From Stentor coeruleus (Eukaryota; Ciliophora; Heterotrichea; Heterotrichida; Stentoridae): DNA of 64,000 bases. The DNA lies in contig MPUH01000006.1 in assembly GCA_001970955.1 (NCBI GenBank), positions 62,001-126,000 on the forward strand, written 5' to 3'. The stretch's first letter is position 1, and each line of letters begins with the position of its first letter. The notes under the pieces are model-generated. The model saw only the letters and a list, made by a program, of their open reading frames with translations, had not been told where the DNA came from and did no database searches. Shown here in pieces: positions 51,594-61,825 of this stretch. Made by a program: the position numbers and the translations under genes.

Positions 51594-52574
51594 TTATATT
51601 ATTACTTCATTAGCTATAACTAAGACTGATGCATGAGCTATCAAGTTACAAAGGGTATATAAATTATTTGTTTCAGAAAAGCTTAAAGTCATCAATAAAG
51701 CAGGAGGTATACTTATTCCTATTGCTACTAAAATAAACGATAAACCACTTACTTCACCATGAATTATGTAAATAATCAGCCAATAAAATATCGAAATGAT
51801 TGGCATGAATAATAAAAGAACCAAATCATCCTTTGTAATAAGTCTTAAACTCTTTATCCTAATGCCTTCTTTGATACTTGCTGGAAGTATAAAAATTCTT
51901 TTAATTGTTGAGCTGTTATAGTGAATTCGATCATAAAAAACTACGATTAAAAGCATAAAAAATAAACTAATAGCAATTTGAAACACTATAATCAAAATTT
52001 TTTCAATAAATAAATTAGCTACATACTCAAAAGCTAAATCAGGAAAAATTACCCATAATAATATTTTAACTCCAGCAATGACTGCAAAGCATATATCATT
52101 TGTTTCATATAAGTATTTGTACTTAATCAATAAATTTAAAGTAGCAAACTCTAAAAGTCCAAAAATAATAAAATAAATCCAAGATAAGCTTGATATATAA
52201 AGCATAAAGTACCAAAATTGAGCAAACCAGATTAGATCATAAAAATCAAACCAATGATAAAAATAATTAGGATTATTTTTGATATAATGATTATAAATAT
52301 AAATTGTAAGTAGAATCAGGAATATTGTTACTAAATAAAAAGTTCGATCCTCATAGAAGTACGATTTTAATAAGTTCACTAAGAATATTCTTTTTGAATC
52401 GTAATCAGGTAAATAAAATATAGGGAAATAGGAATAGTAAAAACTAAGATTCAAGGAAATATAAAGGATAAAAAAGATTTCTTTGTAGGGTGATAAGCGA
52501 AATTCCAATCTCAAAGTGTTAAAGATCATTATAGAAATAAATAGAAAAGTTAGCATATAAGCTAATTCAATCAT
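51594..52574 (-). CDS. Multi-spanning membrane protein, 326 aa
   Basis: About eight to nine hydrophobic segments are visible, with short polar loops. The N-terminus enters the membrane at once (MIELAYMLTFLFISIMIF). The last 100 residues contain IIHGEVSGLSFILVAIGIS, then IPPALLMTLSFSE. GxS(I)P with flanking hydrophobics is faintly like the alpha repeat of cation/calcium exchangers, but acidic signature residues are missing. I do not assign a family. The composition is rich in Ile, Phe and Tyr. Confidence 0.65.
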   Translation of the reverse strand: MIELAYMLTFLFISIMIFNTLRLEFRLSPYKEIFFILYISLNLSFYYSYFPIFYLPDYDSKRIFLVNLLKSYFYEDRTFYLVTIFLILLTIYIYNHYIKNNPNYFYHWFDFYDLIWFAQFWYFMLYISSLSWIYFIIFGLLEFATLNLLIKYKYLYETNDICFAVIAGVKILLWVIFPDLAFEYVANLFIEKILIIVFQIAISLFFMLLIVVFYDRIHYNSSTIKRIFILPASIKEGIRIKSLRLITKDDLVLLLFMPIISIFYWLIIYIIHGEVSGLSFILVAIGISIPPALLMTLSFSETNNLYTLCNLIAHASVLVIANEVII

Positions 52575-53167
52575 ATTTATTATATTCGATCAGATAACTT
52601 TTAATTTATTTCGAATGAGTTGTAGAGATTTTATAGGATATTTTTGTGGCCAACCCCATATGATAATGATAAAATATTTCAATATAATTGATGTGAAGAT
52701 AGATGATAGTGATAAACTATTAATTTACTCTAGCTTAATTGTTAAAAAGTACTAGGAGATATAAGATATAAAGAAAAACTTTAGGAAATATAAAATTAAA
52801 ATATCCTAACCAGGATCCTGAGACCTAGCCCTTGTTTAAAACTTAGATTTCAATATAAAAACTGTAAAACTTTTCTAAAAATTATAAATACTAAAATAAA
52901 AATATAGCTACACCATAAATATTATATATATAAAACTAAAATTAAAAAATAGCATCTTCCTCTCTATAGATTAGTATTCTTTAAACAAGCATATACCTGA
53001 GCATAAAACAATCAATCCTATAATAAAAAAATTGATAAAATTGTATAAATATAAAAAAATAATAACACCTCCAATAATCATCTTCTCAAATCCTCAAAAG
53101 CCTATCTTTTAATACTACTACCAAATAAAAAAACACAATTTCTTACTAAATAAACTAAAAATACTAA
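52575..53167. other. Intergenic region between two - strand genes
   Basis: No coding frame. The right part (about 52900-53167) is C-rich and G-poor on the + strand, the 3' flank pattern of the - strand gene at 53168. Confidence 0.55.
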
Positions 53168-53755
53168 CTAAGAATGTCTACTAGGTAAATTAGTAGGACG
53201 TCTCTGTTCTCCTGTAATAACATTGAATTGTGAATTCATTTTCGAGTCTAAATTAAACATCCTTAGCCCAGCTTTATACCTAACATACTCATCTTGTTCC
53301 ATTAACTGCTTACCTTGTTCAGTAGGATCATAGTCTAAAGTAATAGGATTATATGCTGCACTTGAGTTATTTTTTTGTCCTGCTTTCCAACTTGCTTGCC
53401 TTTGATCTAATCTTTCTCTATCTTTATATTCTTCAGTTTCCATCATTTTCCATCTACCAATTTCTCGATTTATAACTTCTTCACGTTTACCTGATAAAGC
53501 TTGTTGTCTACGTTGATATTCTTCTTCTCTTCGTTTTTTTTCAATAGCAGCAAAATCTTTGTCAAATCTTTCTGCTTCAGGGATGTACATATTACTTGCT
53601 TGATCTGGGCGGCTTATTCCCATGAATTCTTCGTATTGATGATAACCTCCAGTTCTTTCTTTAAGACGCATTTTTTCTGTTGCTTCACGGTCACGCATTC
53701 CTTCACGTTCTTTGCGTGTACGGGGCTTGATGTTATGGTATCGTGGGAAGTCCAT
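53168..53755 (-). CDS. Basic helical protein, candidate ciliary, 195 aa
   Basis: Single exon, ATG to TAG. The first half is charged helix (KEREGMRDREATEKMRLKER, AIEKKRREEEYQRRQQALSG). The second half has a conserved-looking block: AAYNPITLDYDPTEQGKQLM, then YVRYKAGLRMFNLDSKMNSQ and FNVITGEQR. The paired phrases YNPITxxY and FNxITGExR are typical of microtubule-associated ciliary proteins of many protists, an inference from pattern. No membrane segment. Confidence 0.68.
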   Translation of the reverse strand: MDFPRYHNIKPRTRKEREGMRDREATEKMRLKERTGGYHQYEEFMGISRPDQASNMYIPEAERFDKDFAAIEKKRREEEYQRRQQALSGKREEVINREIGRWKMMETEEYKDRERLDQRQASWKAGQKNNSSAAYNPITLDYDPTEQGKQLMEQDEYVRYKAGLRMFNLDSKMNSQFNVITGEQRRPTNLPSRHS

Positions 53756-54157
53756 AAGTCTTAATTATATAATATAATATATAACTGAAAGCCCATCAGA
53801 ATGAAAAGGATACTCAAATTTAAGTAGTCTCAAAATTTAATCTTTTATGTATTATAGTGGAATGATTTGGAAATTGTTTGCTTTGAAAATTTAAGATGAT
53901 TTTCTAATGAAATTAATTTGGGTAACTTTATAATTTATGTTCTAGACTATATAATATAAATCAGATGAAAAGTAAGTAAATTAATCTAAGGCTTCATTAT
54001 TATATAAAACTCAATTGCCATATAATTTCACTAAGGCTAAAATACTAAATACCTTTATATTATATTATTACAGCGATAAGAGCATTACTTTAAAGCTACT
54101 TATTTACAACAATTCTAGAATTCATCTTCAAATTATTAGGAAAAATATAATAATCAC
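53756..54157. promoter_or_regulatory. Divergent intergenic region
   Basis: About 400 bp of AT-rich DNA between divergent starts, with no coding frame or recognised motif. The skew switch is weaker than at 40.6-41.6 kb. Confidence 0.45.
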
Positions 54158-56114
54158 ATGGAAGTCTGTTATATCGAAAATTGTCAGAACGAAGCTCAGT
54201 TTTTCTGCAGTTGTAGAAATAATTTATATATATGCCAAAAGCATTTGCCAGAACATCAGGAGCTAGGCTATCACAGTATGCAATTACTATATTTAAAACT
54301 ACACCCAGAAACTAAAAAAAAAATTCTCTCAAGTGCAACTAAAACCATACAAAGTCTTATAGAAAGCATTTCTTTCGCTAAAAACCGGGCAAAAACTTTA
54401 ATATCTCAAATAAATAATTCACTTGAATCAACTCTCAAATCTTTCAACAAAATGAAATCAGTTTACGAAGGAATAATTAGAAAATGCAATAGCCCTAAAG
54501 GCATAAGCCGAAATGATTACCAAGGCATTAAACGTATTCTTGATGATTTCGGGGTCAAAGACATTTTCAGAATTTCAGAATTTTCATCGATCCCGACCAC
54601 AAACCCATCTTTGCATTCTTTAAAAATCCTCATAAACGATTTAAGCACAGAACTCAAAATTAAAGATATCGAAAATTACTCATCTAAATCATGTGAAGAT
54701 TATGTTTTTAAAGAACTTATAGAGTATTTATCTCAGTTTAGATGGGAAAAAATTAAAAAAGCATCTTTGGCTGCAATGAAAATAGTTCAAGAAACTAAGA
54801 AAAAAAGCTTGATTGAATTGCCCAAAATGATAAAAAATGATATAAATTTATTCAATACAGAAGAAGAAATATATAATGGAATAGGGGTTTTATTTGAAGA
54901 AAAAATAGACTATAAAGGAAATGTTACATTGGGTCCAACTGTATCTAGTTTTTTAAAACAGGAACTTACAAAAACAATACTAAACACTTGTACTAATATT
55001 AATACAATCAGACCATTTTTACCTAAGGAACTAGGGAATTTTTCTTTAAGTTCTTCAATTGTTGATTTTGTAAAATCAGTAGAAACTACTTTTATACTAA
55101 CTAATACGGAACTTGTAAAAGTGCTTATGCATAAATTCGATTTTTATACTTATTGTTTAANGATAATTTTATATTAAAAAAATAATGACTTTTTTGTTTA
55201 TAAATAAAACTACTTTTATACTAACTAATACGGAACTTGTAAAAGTGCTTATGCATAAATTCGATTTTTATACTTATTGTTTAATAATCAAACAGTTTTT
55301 CCTTTTTGGTCAGGGAGAATTTTACTATTTGTTATTTGAAGAATTGTTTTTGTATAATAGGATTCAAGATATAGGGAGTTTGTTTGAAGAATGCATTTAT
55401 AGGTCTAATGCAAAGTTATTACCAGAAAAGTGCTGGAAAGAAATTCAGTTTAGAGGAGATGATAATTTTTATGCTTTGGAATGGGATAGTTTTATGATTC
55501 ATTACAAAGTAGACTATCCACTTAATATTTTCATATCAAAAGAAGTTTTTACTGATCTTCAACAAATATTTAGTTTAGTATGGCAAGTACGACGTGTTGA
55601 TTTCATGATCAAACAAAACCCAAACAGTAGACAAATCATGAAATACAAAATCAACACCGAGCTAACCTCGCTTCTTCATAATCTCCAAATCTTAAAATTC
55701 CAGTTTATTGTTTTTATTGGTAACTCTTTGTTTTTTATCATGGAAGAAGTTATCGAAGCATCATGGAAACGATTTAAATCCCGTATTTCCAGTGCATTAA
55801 ATCTTGAAGACTTTGACTATGCTATAAAAGAAATGACCTTCACAATAAAAGAAAGAGTATTTCTAAATAACAAAGAACTAAACGACAACTTTTACAAGAT
55901 CTTAAGTTTAATAATACAATTTTTAGACCTTCAACGAGAAGTGGAAATCCCAATAATCTCAAATGAAGACACAGACCTTTTCGATTACTCAGAAACCAAA
56001 GAAAGAATCGAAAAAATCAAAAAGAAATTCGAAAAAAACTATAAAAAGTTCAAACAAAGTCTGGTATGCTCAGGTTTTAAATCAACCTGTGGCAGTTTTT
56101 TTTATCAAAGCTAA
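54158..56114 (+). CDS. B-box-like zinc finger fused to a gamma-tubulin complex component (GCP) C-terminal domain
   Basis: An N at 55161, with a 78-bp repeat and 45 bp of stray sequence, interrupts the locus. Counting the repeat once gives 610 aa. Residues 4-40 form a Cys/His cluster (CYIENCQNEAQFFCSC, then CQKHLPEHQELGYH) like a B-box. A coiled-coil segment follows (to about 110). From about 270 the GCP/Spc97 fold appears: KQFFLFGQGEFYYLLFEELF, HYKVDYPLNIFISKEVFTDL, QQIFSLVWQVRRVDFMIKQ. These are GRIP2-region marks that contact gamma-tubulin. The GRIP1 half seems short or missing. It probably works at microtubule nucleation sites or basal bodies. The next gene starts 8 bp after the stop. Confidence 0.75.
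55083..55284. repeat. 78-bp direct repeat with N at 55161 and stray sequence (assembly gap)
   Basis: Bases 55083-55160 recur at 55207-55284. Between them lie the N and 45 bases (55162-55206) that match neither side. Dropping 124 bases leaves the GCP frame intact. Confidence 0.9.
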
Positions 56115-56122
56115 ATAATTAA

Positions 56123-57700
56123 ATGGAAGAAGGGAAAAATTATAGCGATGAAGAAGGGGAAAATGAAGACATAATCCCTGAAGACCCTGACGTTCTCGGG
56201 CACAATCTAATCAAATCATCAGCAAATGGGGATTTAAAAGAAGTCCAGTCTTTACTCAAACGTAAAGCTGATCCTAATTTCACTGATAAAAAATCATGGA
56301 CCCCTCTTATGTGGGCATCATCCCAAGGCCATACTGAAATTGTCAAGCTTTTATTAGATAAAAACGGTAAAGTTATCATGAATGACTCTATGGAAAAAGC
56401 TTCAAATAACCATACACCTTTACATTGGTCTTCATTTAATGGACATTTACATGTTGTTTGGGTATTAATAAAACAAGGATTAGATCCTAATGATATAGAT
56501 AAATTCGGAAATAATTGTGTACATCATGCTGTTGCTGGAGGTAGAAAAGATATACTAGAAACACTTTTAGCACTTGGGGTTCATACTGATCATAAGAATT
56601 CTAGAGGACATATGCCATCACATTTAACATCAGATGAAGCGATTAAAGATATGATACAAGGAGCTTATAAAGCTAAGAAGTGTAAAAAATGCTTAAGTGT
56701 TTTTGATATAAGAAATACTAAGCATCTTTGTCAGGTATGTAAAAAGTACTATTGCACTAATTGTAAAATTCTTTCATGGGTGTTTATTAATTATGATAGT
56801 GTTGAGGAAGAAAGACCTGTTTTAAGATGCTTAGATTGTCAGACTTTAGTTGATCAAGCTGAGTATCAGTTACAAGAAGCTATAGACTCGAATTCATATA
56901 CAAAACTTAGCACGCTTATAGAAAAAGTTGTCAATGAAAACATAAACGTGGATGTGAAAATTCTTTACAAAGCCCGAAGAGAAGTTGAAAGATTAAAAGC
57001 AGAAATCGACATAAATGCTTTTATTGGTACACTTCAGTATGTAGAAAACTATAAAACAATACAAAAAAGTGTTCATGTGCTTAGCCAAATGCTTGACGAC
57101 TGCACAAAAATCGGTATAAAAATAGACCAAAAAATAATCGATAAAATCCATAAAGAAACCAAAAGGCTTTTAAGTGAAAGAAATCTTCGCCATCAAATTT
57201 CGATTATATCTTTATCAGATGGATGTCCAGAGTTAGTTAAAACTATTGAAGAACTGATAAAAATTGCTGAAGAAAATGAAGTAAGTTTAAACTATATAAC
57301 AAAAGCTAGAGAAATTACAGAAAAGATGAGAGAGGTTATTGATAGTCATGCTATATTAAGAAAATTCCTTGATTATCCAATAAGAGAATATCCTGATCTT
57401 ACGCCTATAGATCCTAAGAAAAAACCAAATCCTGCAGAAGAGGCTAAGAAACGAAAAAAAGAACCTAAGATTCAAATCCCTTCATGGGCGGAAGAGCTTC
57501 CTGCATTAATAAAACAAGTTGACGCCTTGGAACAAATACTTAAAAAATCGCAAAAACTTGAAATCCCCAACACTTTCATAGACCAAGCGAAAGAAAACAT
57601 AGCAAGGATGAAAAAAGAAATCAAATATCGGCAGATGGAAGAAGAAGAAGCTAGACTAGCAGCAGAGAAAAAACAATCTGATAAGAATAAGAAAAAATAG
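56123..57700 (+). CDS. Ankyrin-repeat protein with a Cys-rich zinc-binding module
   Basis: This 525-aa single exon starts with an acidic leader, then about four ankyrin repeats (residues 30-165: SWTPLMWASSQGHTEIVKLL, HTPLHWSSFNGHLHVVWVLI, GNNCVHHAVAGGRKDILETL). Next is a Cys cluster (about 185-240: KKCKKCLSVFDI, HLCQVCKKYYCTNC, LRCLDC) spaced like a FYVE-type zinc finger but without the R(R/K)HHCR basic patch, so lipid binding is doubtful. The rest is helical with a Lys/Glu coiled-coil end (ARMKKEIKYRQMEEEEARL). Likely a scaffold. It begins only 8 bp after the GCP gene and ends 26 bp before the next. Confidence 0.8.
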   Translation: MEEGKNYSDEEGENEDIIPEDPDVLGHNLIKSSANGDLKEVQSLLKRKADPNFTDKKSWTPLMWASSQGHTEIVKLLLDKNGKVIMNDSMEKASNNHTPLHWSSFNGHLHVVWVLIKQGLDPNDIDKFGNNCVHHAVAGGRKDILETLLALGVHTDHKNSRGHMPSHLTSDEAIKDMIQGAYKAKKCKKCLSVFDIRNTKHLCQVCKKYYCTNCKILSWVFINYDSVEEERPVLRCLDCQTLVDQAEYQLQEAIDSNSYTKLSTLIEKVVNENINVDVKILYKARREVERLKAEIDINAFIGTLQYVENYKTIQKSVHVLSQMLDDCTKIGIKIDQKIIDKIHKETKRLLSERNLRHQISIISLSDGCPELVKTIEELIKIAEENEVSLNYITKAREITEKMREVIDSHAILRKFLDYPIREYPDLTPIDPKKKPNPAEEAKKRKKEPKIQIPSWAEELPALIKQVDALEQILKKSQKLEIPNTFIDQAKENIARMKKEIKYRQMEEEEARLAAEKKQSDKNKKK

Positions 57701-57726
57701 TCATCTATATAATCATAATTTCAATA

Positions 57727-59298
57727 ATGGAACCTCAAATTAAACCATCTATCCGCAAACAATTTCTCGAAAAATTCTATCAAAGAAATCTCATATCAAA
57801 AACTGAAGAAATTCTAGAAGCACCTAAAGCAGAACCTCCAACTAACTCAGAAACAATCTCGTTATTTGACAGCACTTTTGTAAGCCAAACTTCAGAAAAA
57901 CCTCAAATCCCAAAGCCGCGAAACCCAAGCCCAAAACGTGGAAGGAGTGAAAAACCTATAAAAAGGTCAACAACTCCAGCAGTAACACAACCAAAACGCA
58001 GTTCATCACCAACAAACCCAAAAAAAAACTCTAAACTTTTTATCGAATTCTTAACTGAGCTTTTAACCTCAAATGGTTTTGTCTCACCTCATATGCTTAA
58101 TAAAATCCAACCAGTATCTAAAGCTTTAACTGAAAACTTCACCAACAATCCTGAGTTTTCTTTAGAGTTTTATGTATCTATGAATGGAATCATCAACACT
58201 TTAAGCAATCCAGAATCTTTAGATTTTGAGTCTTTACGCTTTAAAGTTGAAGAAGCATTAAGCCATACAAATGAAAGTATTCAAGAAATTGAGCAACAAA
58301 ATACATTAAAAAAACAAATCGTCAGGCTAAATCTTAAAGTTATAAGCGTAAGGTTAAGTTAGATGTTAAAAAAAGTTCTAGACAAACAGTCTTATGGAAC
58401 TGCAAAAAATAAAGAAGCTGAGTTTCAAGGGCCTGATTCCGAGCCAGTATTAAATCTTTTCCATGCGTATATTTGTTTTTTTAATGAAGCTGATAAAGAC
58501 TTAGAAATGCTCCCACCTCGGAAAGTTCAACCAAGTAAAATATTTACAATTATGCATAAATATTTGCAGATGCCTGGGAAAATGATGCAGACCTGTAGAA
58601 AAACTTTTGAATATATTCATAATAAACAAATATCGAAAATTAATGCTAAATACACTCAGGAACTTTTGGGTAAAATTGATAAAGAAGTTATTGAAAAATG
58701 CGATCGGACTGGCGGTGTGTTGATTTTTTATGATTTTTTAAAAGAATGTGTTAGATATTATTGGGAAATCAACCCTGAAGATGAACCAATGCAAGAAATA
58801 CCTTTAATGGTCTCGAAACCTCAAAAAAAGTTCACTGAATTTGAAGAAGCTGTAGAACTAAGTAAGGAATTGCTACAAAAAAGTTCTAAAGTTTTATCTC
58901 CAAGCTTTAAAAAATTCAAACTAAATTATGATATGAAAAATATCGGAGCACCAAATAAACCAAAAATCGAAATCAACCAAGATATGAATAATTTAGACTC
59001 AAAAGTCCTTTATGGAAACAATGATTTAGGAAGTGCTGTTAGGAAAATTGACTTTGATGATTATTTACCTTTAGTATCAGGAAACTCTGAACAACCACCA
59101 CCAAAAAGTTTTACAAACAGGGATATTTACAATCAAGGGCTTGAAGAGAAATTCAAAGAATTTCTTAAAACTTTAGATTTAGTGGAAATTAGAAATTCAA
59201 CTATTAGAATTCAGTTGTATGACAAATTTGAAAGGATGATTAGAGATGAAGTTAGGACCAAGCTTTTGAAATTAACAATTGATACTTGCACAGAATAA
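57727..59298 (+). CDS. Helical protein A of a tandem paralogous pair
   Basis: This is a two-exon gene with a 15-nt intron at 58348-58362 and a 518-aa product. Unspliced, it would look like two abutting genes (stop at 58360-58362, ATG at 58363). The head is Ser/Pro-rich and basic (NPSPKRGRSEKPIKRSTTPA). A helical domain follows (about 100-340), aligning with the paralogue at 59397: LFHAYICFFNEADKDLEM, PSKIFTIMHKYLQMPGKMM, GGVLIFYDFLKECVRYYWEI. Length and pattern recall the helices next to the dynein heavy-chain stalk, but this is speculative. The C-terminal end (GLEEKFKEFLKTLDL, KFERMIRDEVRTKL) is also shared. Intron and paralogue support the join. Confidence 0.75.
58348..58362 (+). other. 15-nt intron in helical protein A
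   Basis: GTAAGGTTAAGTTAG, phase 0, A at position 10, in-frame TAG at its end. Removal joins VISM in a frame that aligns with the intact paralogue at 59397. Confidence 0.88.
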
Positions 59299-59396
59299 TT
59301 TTTTACAGGATATTTAAGTATAATAAAATTAATACAGGTAAAATTTATTGCATAATAAACACAGGTACCGGGTAAAATATTCATAATTAATCAACA

Positions 59397-61304
59397 ATGG
59401 AAATACAATCAAATAGAGTTGGCCCATCTATAGCTCTACGTCGTAACCCTCACAAACGACAGTTTTCTGATACAACTGCCACATACTCTTATAACTCTTT
59501 GGCGCCTTCAAATTCTGAGAAGTACTTAAATCTAAACCTAAAACTCGATAACATAAAAACAGAGACATCTAATTGTTCAAGTGTTTCTAATAGTCCACAA
59601 TCAACACTTCGTGAAAAACAAAAAGACATGCACAAACCAATCTCGTTAATAATCATAGAAAAATATTTTTCTGATATCTGCCAATCTATAGCAAACAAAG
59701 AAATCATTGAAAAGCCACTTCTAGCAAAAGCAGTGACAATGCAAGATGTTCTTAAAGATTGTCTTACAGCAGTTCCTGATATTTCTTTACAGTTTTATGT
59801 GTTAATGGCATCAGCTCTTAAAGAAATCCAACAAATATACATGACTCAGGAAAACAACTTGTATTCTGCTTTAGCTAAAAAACTAGTCCAAATAGCTGAA
59901 ATGATAGAAGAAAATACATATACATCAGAAGTTGATAGAATAAATACCCAACCTGCTGAAGAGATATGCGAAATTAGAGGACTTGGGGATCTTGCTAAGG
60001 AATTGTTGATAAGAATTAATAGAGTTACAGCAAGGATATTAAATATATGGAAGAAAATATTAAGCCCACAAAGAGAGGCTGCAGTTATTTCATGTAGTTT
60101 TTTACTTTTTTATTGTGAAGTTGACTCAACAATTAAAATATCACCTACAGCTAAAATACCTGCTGATAAAGCTGTTGATGTTATGAGGAATTATATAAAC
60201 AATCCTGGCCATGTTGTGACTATTATTAGGAAAACTAGAGAATATGTTGATAAAGAAATGATATCTGTAGAAACTGCAAGGAGGATAAATGATTTATTAG
60301 AAAAAATCACTGTTGAACAGGTTAAGAATATGGACAAAACCCTAACGGGTTTTGTAATATATGACCTTGTTTATTTTTCTATAAAATACTTTGAAGCATA
60401 TGCTAAAGAGCATTACAAAATCAACGTGTTTGAAAAAGTTCAAGTAGAAGAACAAAGTAAGATCCAGGAAATCAGATCCCCACAAGAGCTCACACAAAGC
60501 GAAATCGAAATAAAAAACTCAAATAGTTATGTGGAATCTGGGTCACCAAAAAAACCTCAAACCAAAAGCCCTGAAAAACCATTAAGAACAAATAGACTGA
60601 TTGAAAAAAAGCAACCTCTACCTCAACAATCACCTCCACAGCCGAAATCTAAAATTGCAACACCTGCTTCATCTAGAATATCCTTAACACCTAAAATACC
60701 AGCTGAATCATCACCGTTTAAAAAACCATTAGACACTCGAATAAAAACAAATCTTTCAAATAGTCCATCAAAAAAAAACCTTTCAAATAGTCCTTCAAAG
60801 GCAAATCTTTCAAATAGTCCTTCAAAAGCAAATCTTTCAAATACTCCTTCAAAAACTAATATCAAAACTCCTAATTGTAGCATTTTCTCTCCTGCTGTCC
60901 AATATGATAAAAAAGGGTTTTCTGGATGCTCTTCTAATAGAGTTAGGTCATCGCAAGGATCAAGGATTTCTGAACCTTCACCTACAGCTAATAAAAGGGA
61001 TTTTCTAGAAGAAATGCAGTATCAGCAGTTTGTTGATGAAAAATTTAGACATTTTCTTATTGATAAACTTAAACAAGAGACTGAAAAACTTTTGGGAAAA
61101 GGATTTGAAATTAGGGATATTAAAGTGGTTAATGAAGCCAGTGCGAATAGGAATAGGATTATGTGGGTGGATGAATTTGAAAATAGTTATGGGCCTGTGA
61201 AAGGAAGTGCTGCAAAAAAGATTTATGATGAAAAAATTTTCAATGCTGAAGTTATAAGAGCGCAGAGACAGCTTGATATTATTCTGAAATTTGGCAATAA
61301 TTAG
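59397..61304 (+). CDS. Helical protein B of a tandem paralogous pair
   Basis: This 635-aa single exon is paralogous to the gene at 57727 over a helical domain (about residues 75-345: SLIIIEKYFSDICQSIANKE, SFLLFYCEVDSTIKISP, KAVDVMRNYINNPGHVVTII, TGFVIYDLVYFSIKYFEAY). The linker (about 350-540) is disordered and Pro/Ser/Lys-rich. It includes a short tandem array of SNSPSKxNL units (four, from about residue 457) coded at about 60760-60860. The C-terminal end (QFVDEKFRHFLIDKLKQETE) matches the paralogue. No catalytic motif is seen. The pair follows the GCP and ankyrin genes closely, so a shared cytoskeletal role is possible. Confidence 0.75.
   Translation: MEIQSNRVGPSIALRRNPHKRQFSDTTATYSYNSLAPSNSEKYLNLNLKLDNIKTETSNCSSVSNSPQSTLREKQKDMHKPISLIIIEKYFSDICQSIANKEIIEKPLLAKAVTMQDVLKDCLTAVPDISLQFYVLMASALKEIQQIYMTQENNLYSALAKKLVQIAEMIEENTYTSEVDRINTQPAEEICEIRGLGDLAKELLIRINRVTARILNIWKKILSPQREAAVISCSFLLFYCEVDSTIKISPTAKIPADKAVDVMRNYINNPGHVVTIIRKTREYVDKEMISVETARRINDLLEKITVEQVKNMDKTLTGFVIYDLVYFSIKYFEAYAKEHYKINVFEKVQVEEQSKIQEIRSPQELTQSEIEIKNSNSYVESGSPKKPQTKSPEKPLRTNRLIEKKQPLPQQSPPQPKSKIATPASSRISLTPKIPAESSPFKKPLDTRIKTNLSNSPSKKNLSNSPSKANLSNSPSKANLSNTPSKTNIKTPNCSIFSPAVQYDKKGFSGCSSNRVRSSQGSRISEPSPTANKRDFLEEMQYQQFVDEKFRHFLIDKLKQETEKLLGKGFEIRDIKVVNEASANRNRIMWVDEFENSYGPVKGSAAKKIYDEKIFNAEVIRAQRQLDIILKFGNN
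60760..60862 (+). repeat. Short coding tandem repeat, SNSPSKxNL units
   Basis: Four near-identical 27-bp units in frame encode SNSPSKKNL, SNSPSKANL, SNSPSKANL and SNTPSKTN. The Ser-Pro-x-Lys core is a possible proline-directed kinase or microtubule-binding motif. Confidence 0.75.
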
Positions 61305-61825
61305 AGTTATAGTAATATAAATGGGAAGATCATCTTAGAATACAAAAATTTGATTTGAATTAGAATAGAAATTTGTTTTGATTGTTATTTATTATATAGA
61401 AGATTAAATAGTTTTAGTTTTTTAAGTGGATATGATTTTAGTGTTAGTATAAAAAAAAGAAATTAGAGATTTTGTGGTGTGGATGCTTGAAAAAGATATT
61501 AAAAAATTATTTTGGTTTTTTTGGGGAGTTATATGAGAATTAAGATTTGGAATGCTTATGTTATTGTTGGAAATAATATAAAAAGTTGATTATACAATTA
61601 AAATTTATGCTATAGGAGAGAATTGGTTAGGCATTTTTATCTAAATAGTTATGGAGTTGTTATTAAGAATATTAAATAGTTTTTCATTTTCAAGCATCTA
61701 AATTGTCGCTGTAGTAATTAAGATTATATTTAAAAATTAGAAAAATATTAATAGTTGAATAAAGTTAAAGCTAAAGACTATAAAAAAATATTTTATTTCT
61801 GGTAACTGAAATATGATAATTTATT
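61305..61825. other. Intergenic region with G-rich, C-poor 3' flank
   Basis: In 61321-61560 the + strand has about 49 Gs and 5 Cs, the mirror image of the 5' flanks. The right part is AT-rich. No gene is seen. Confidence 0.65.

Noticed and set aside
51594-52574. Cation/calcium exchanger
   Set aside because: Only one loop faintly resembles an alpha repeat, the acidic residues are absent and the second repeat is not found.
58360-58365. Two abutting genes at 57727-58362 and 58363-59298
   Set aside because: A 15-nt intron ends in the apparent stop, and the paralogue at 59397 covers both halves in one frame.
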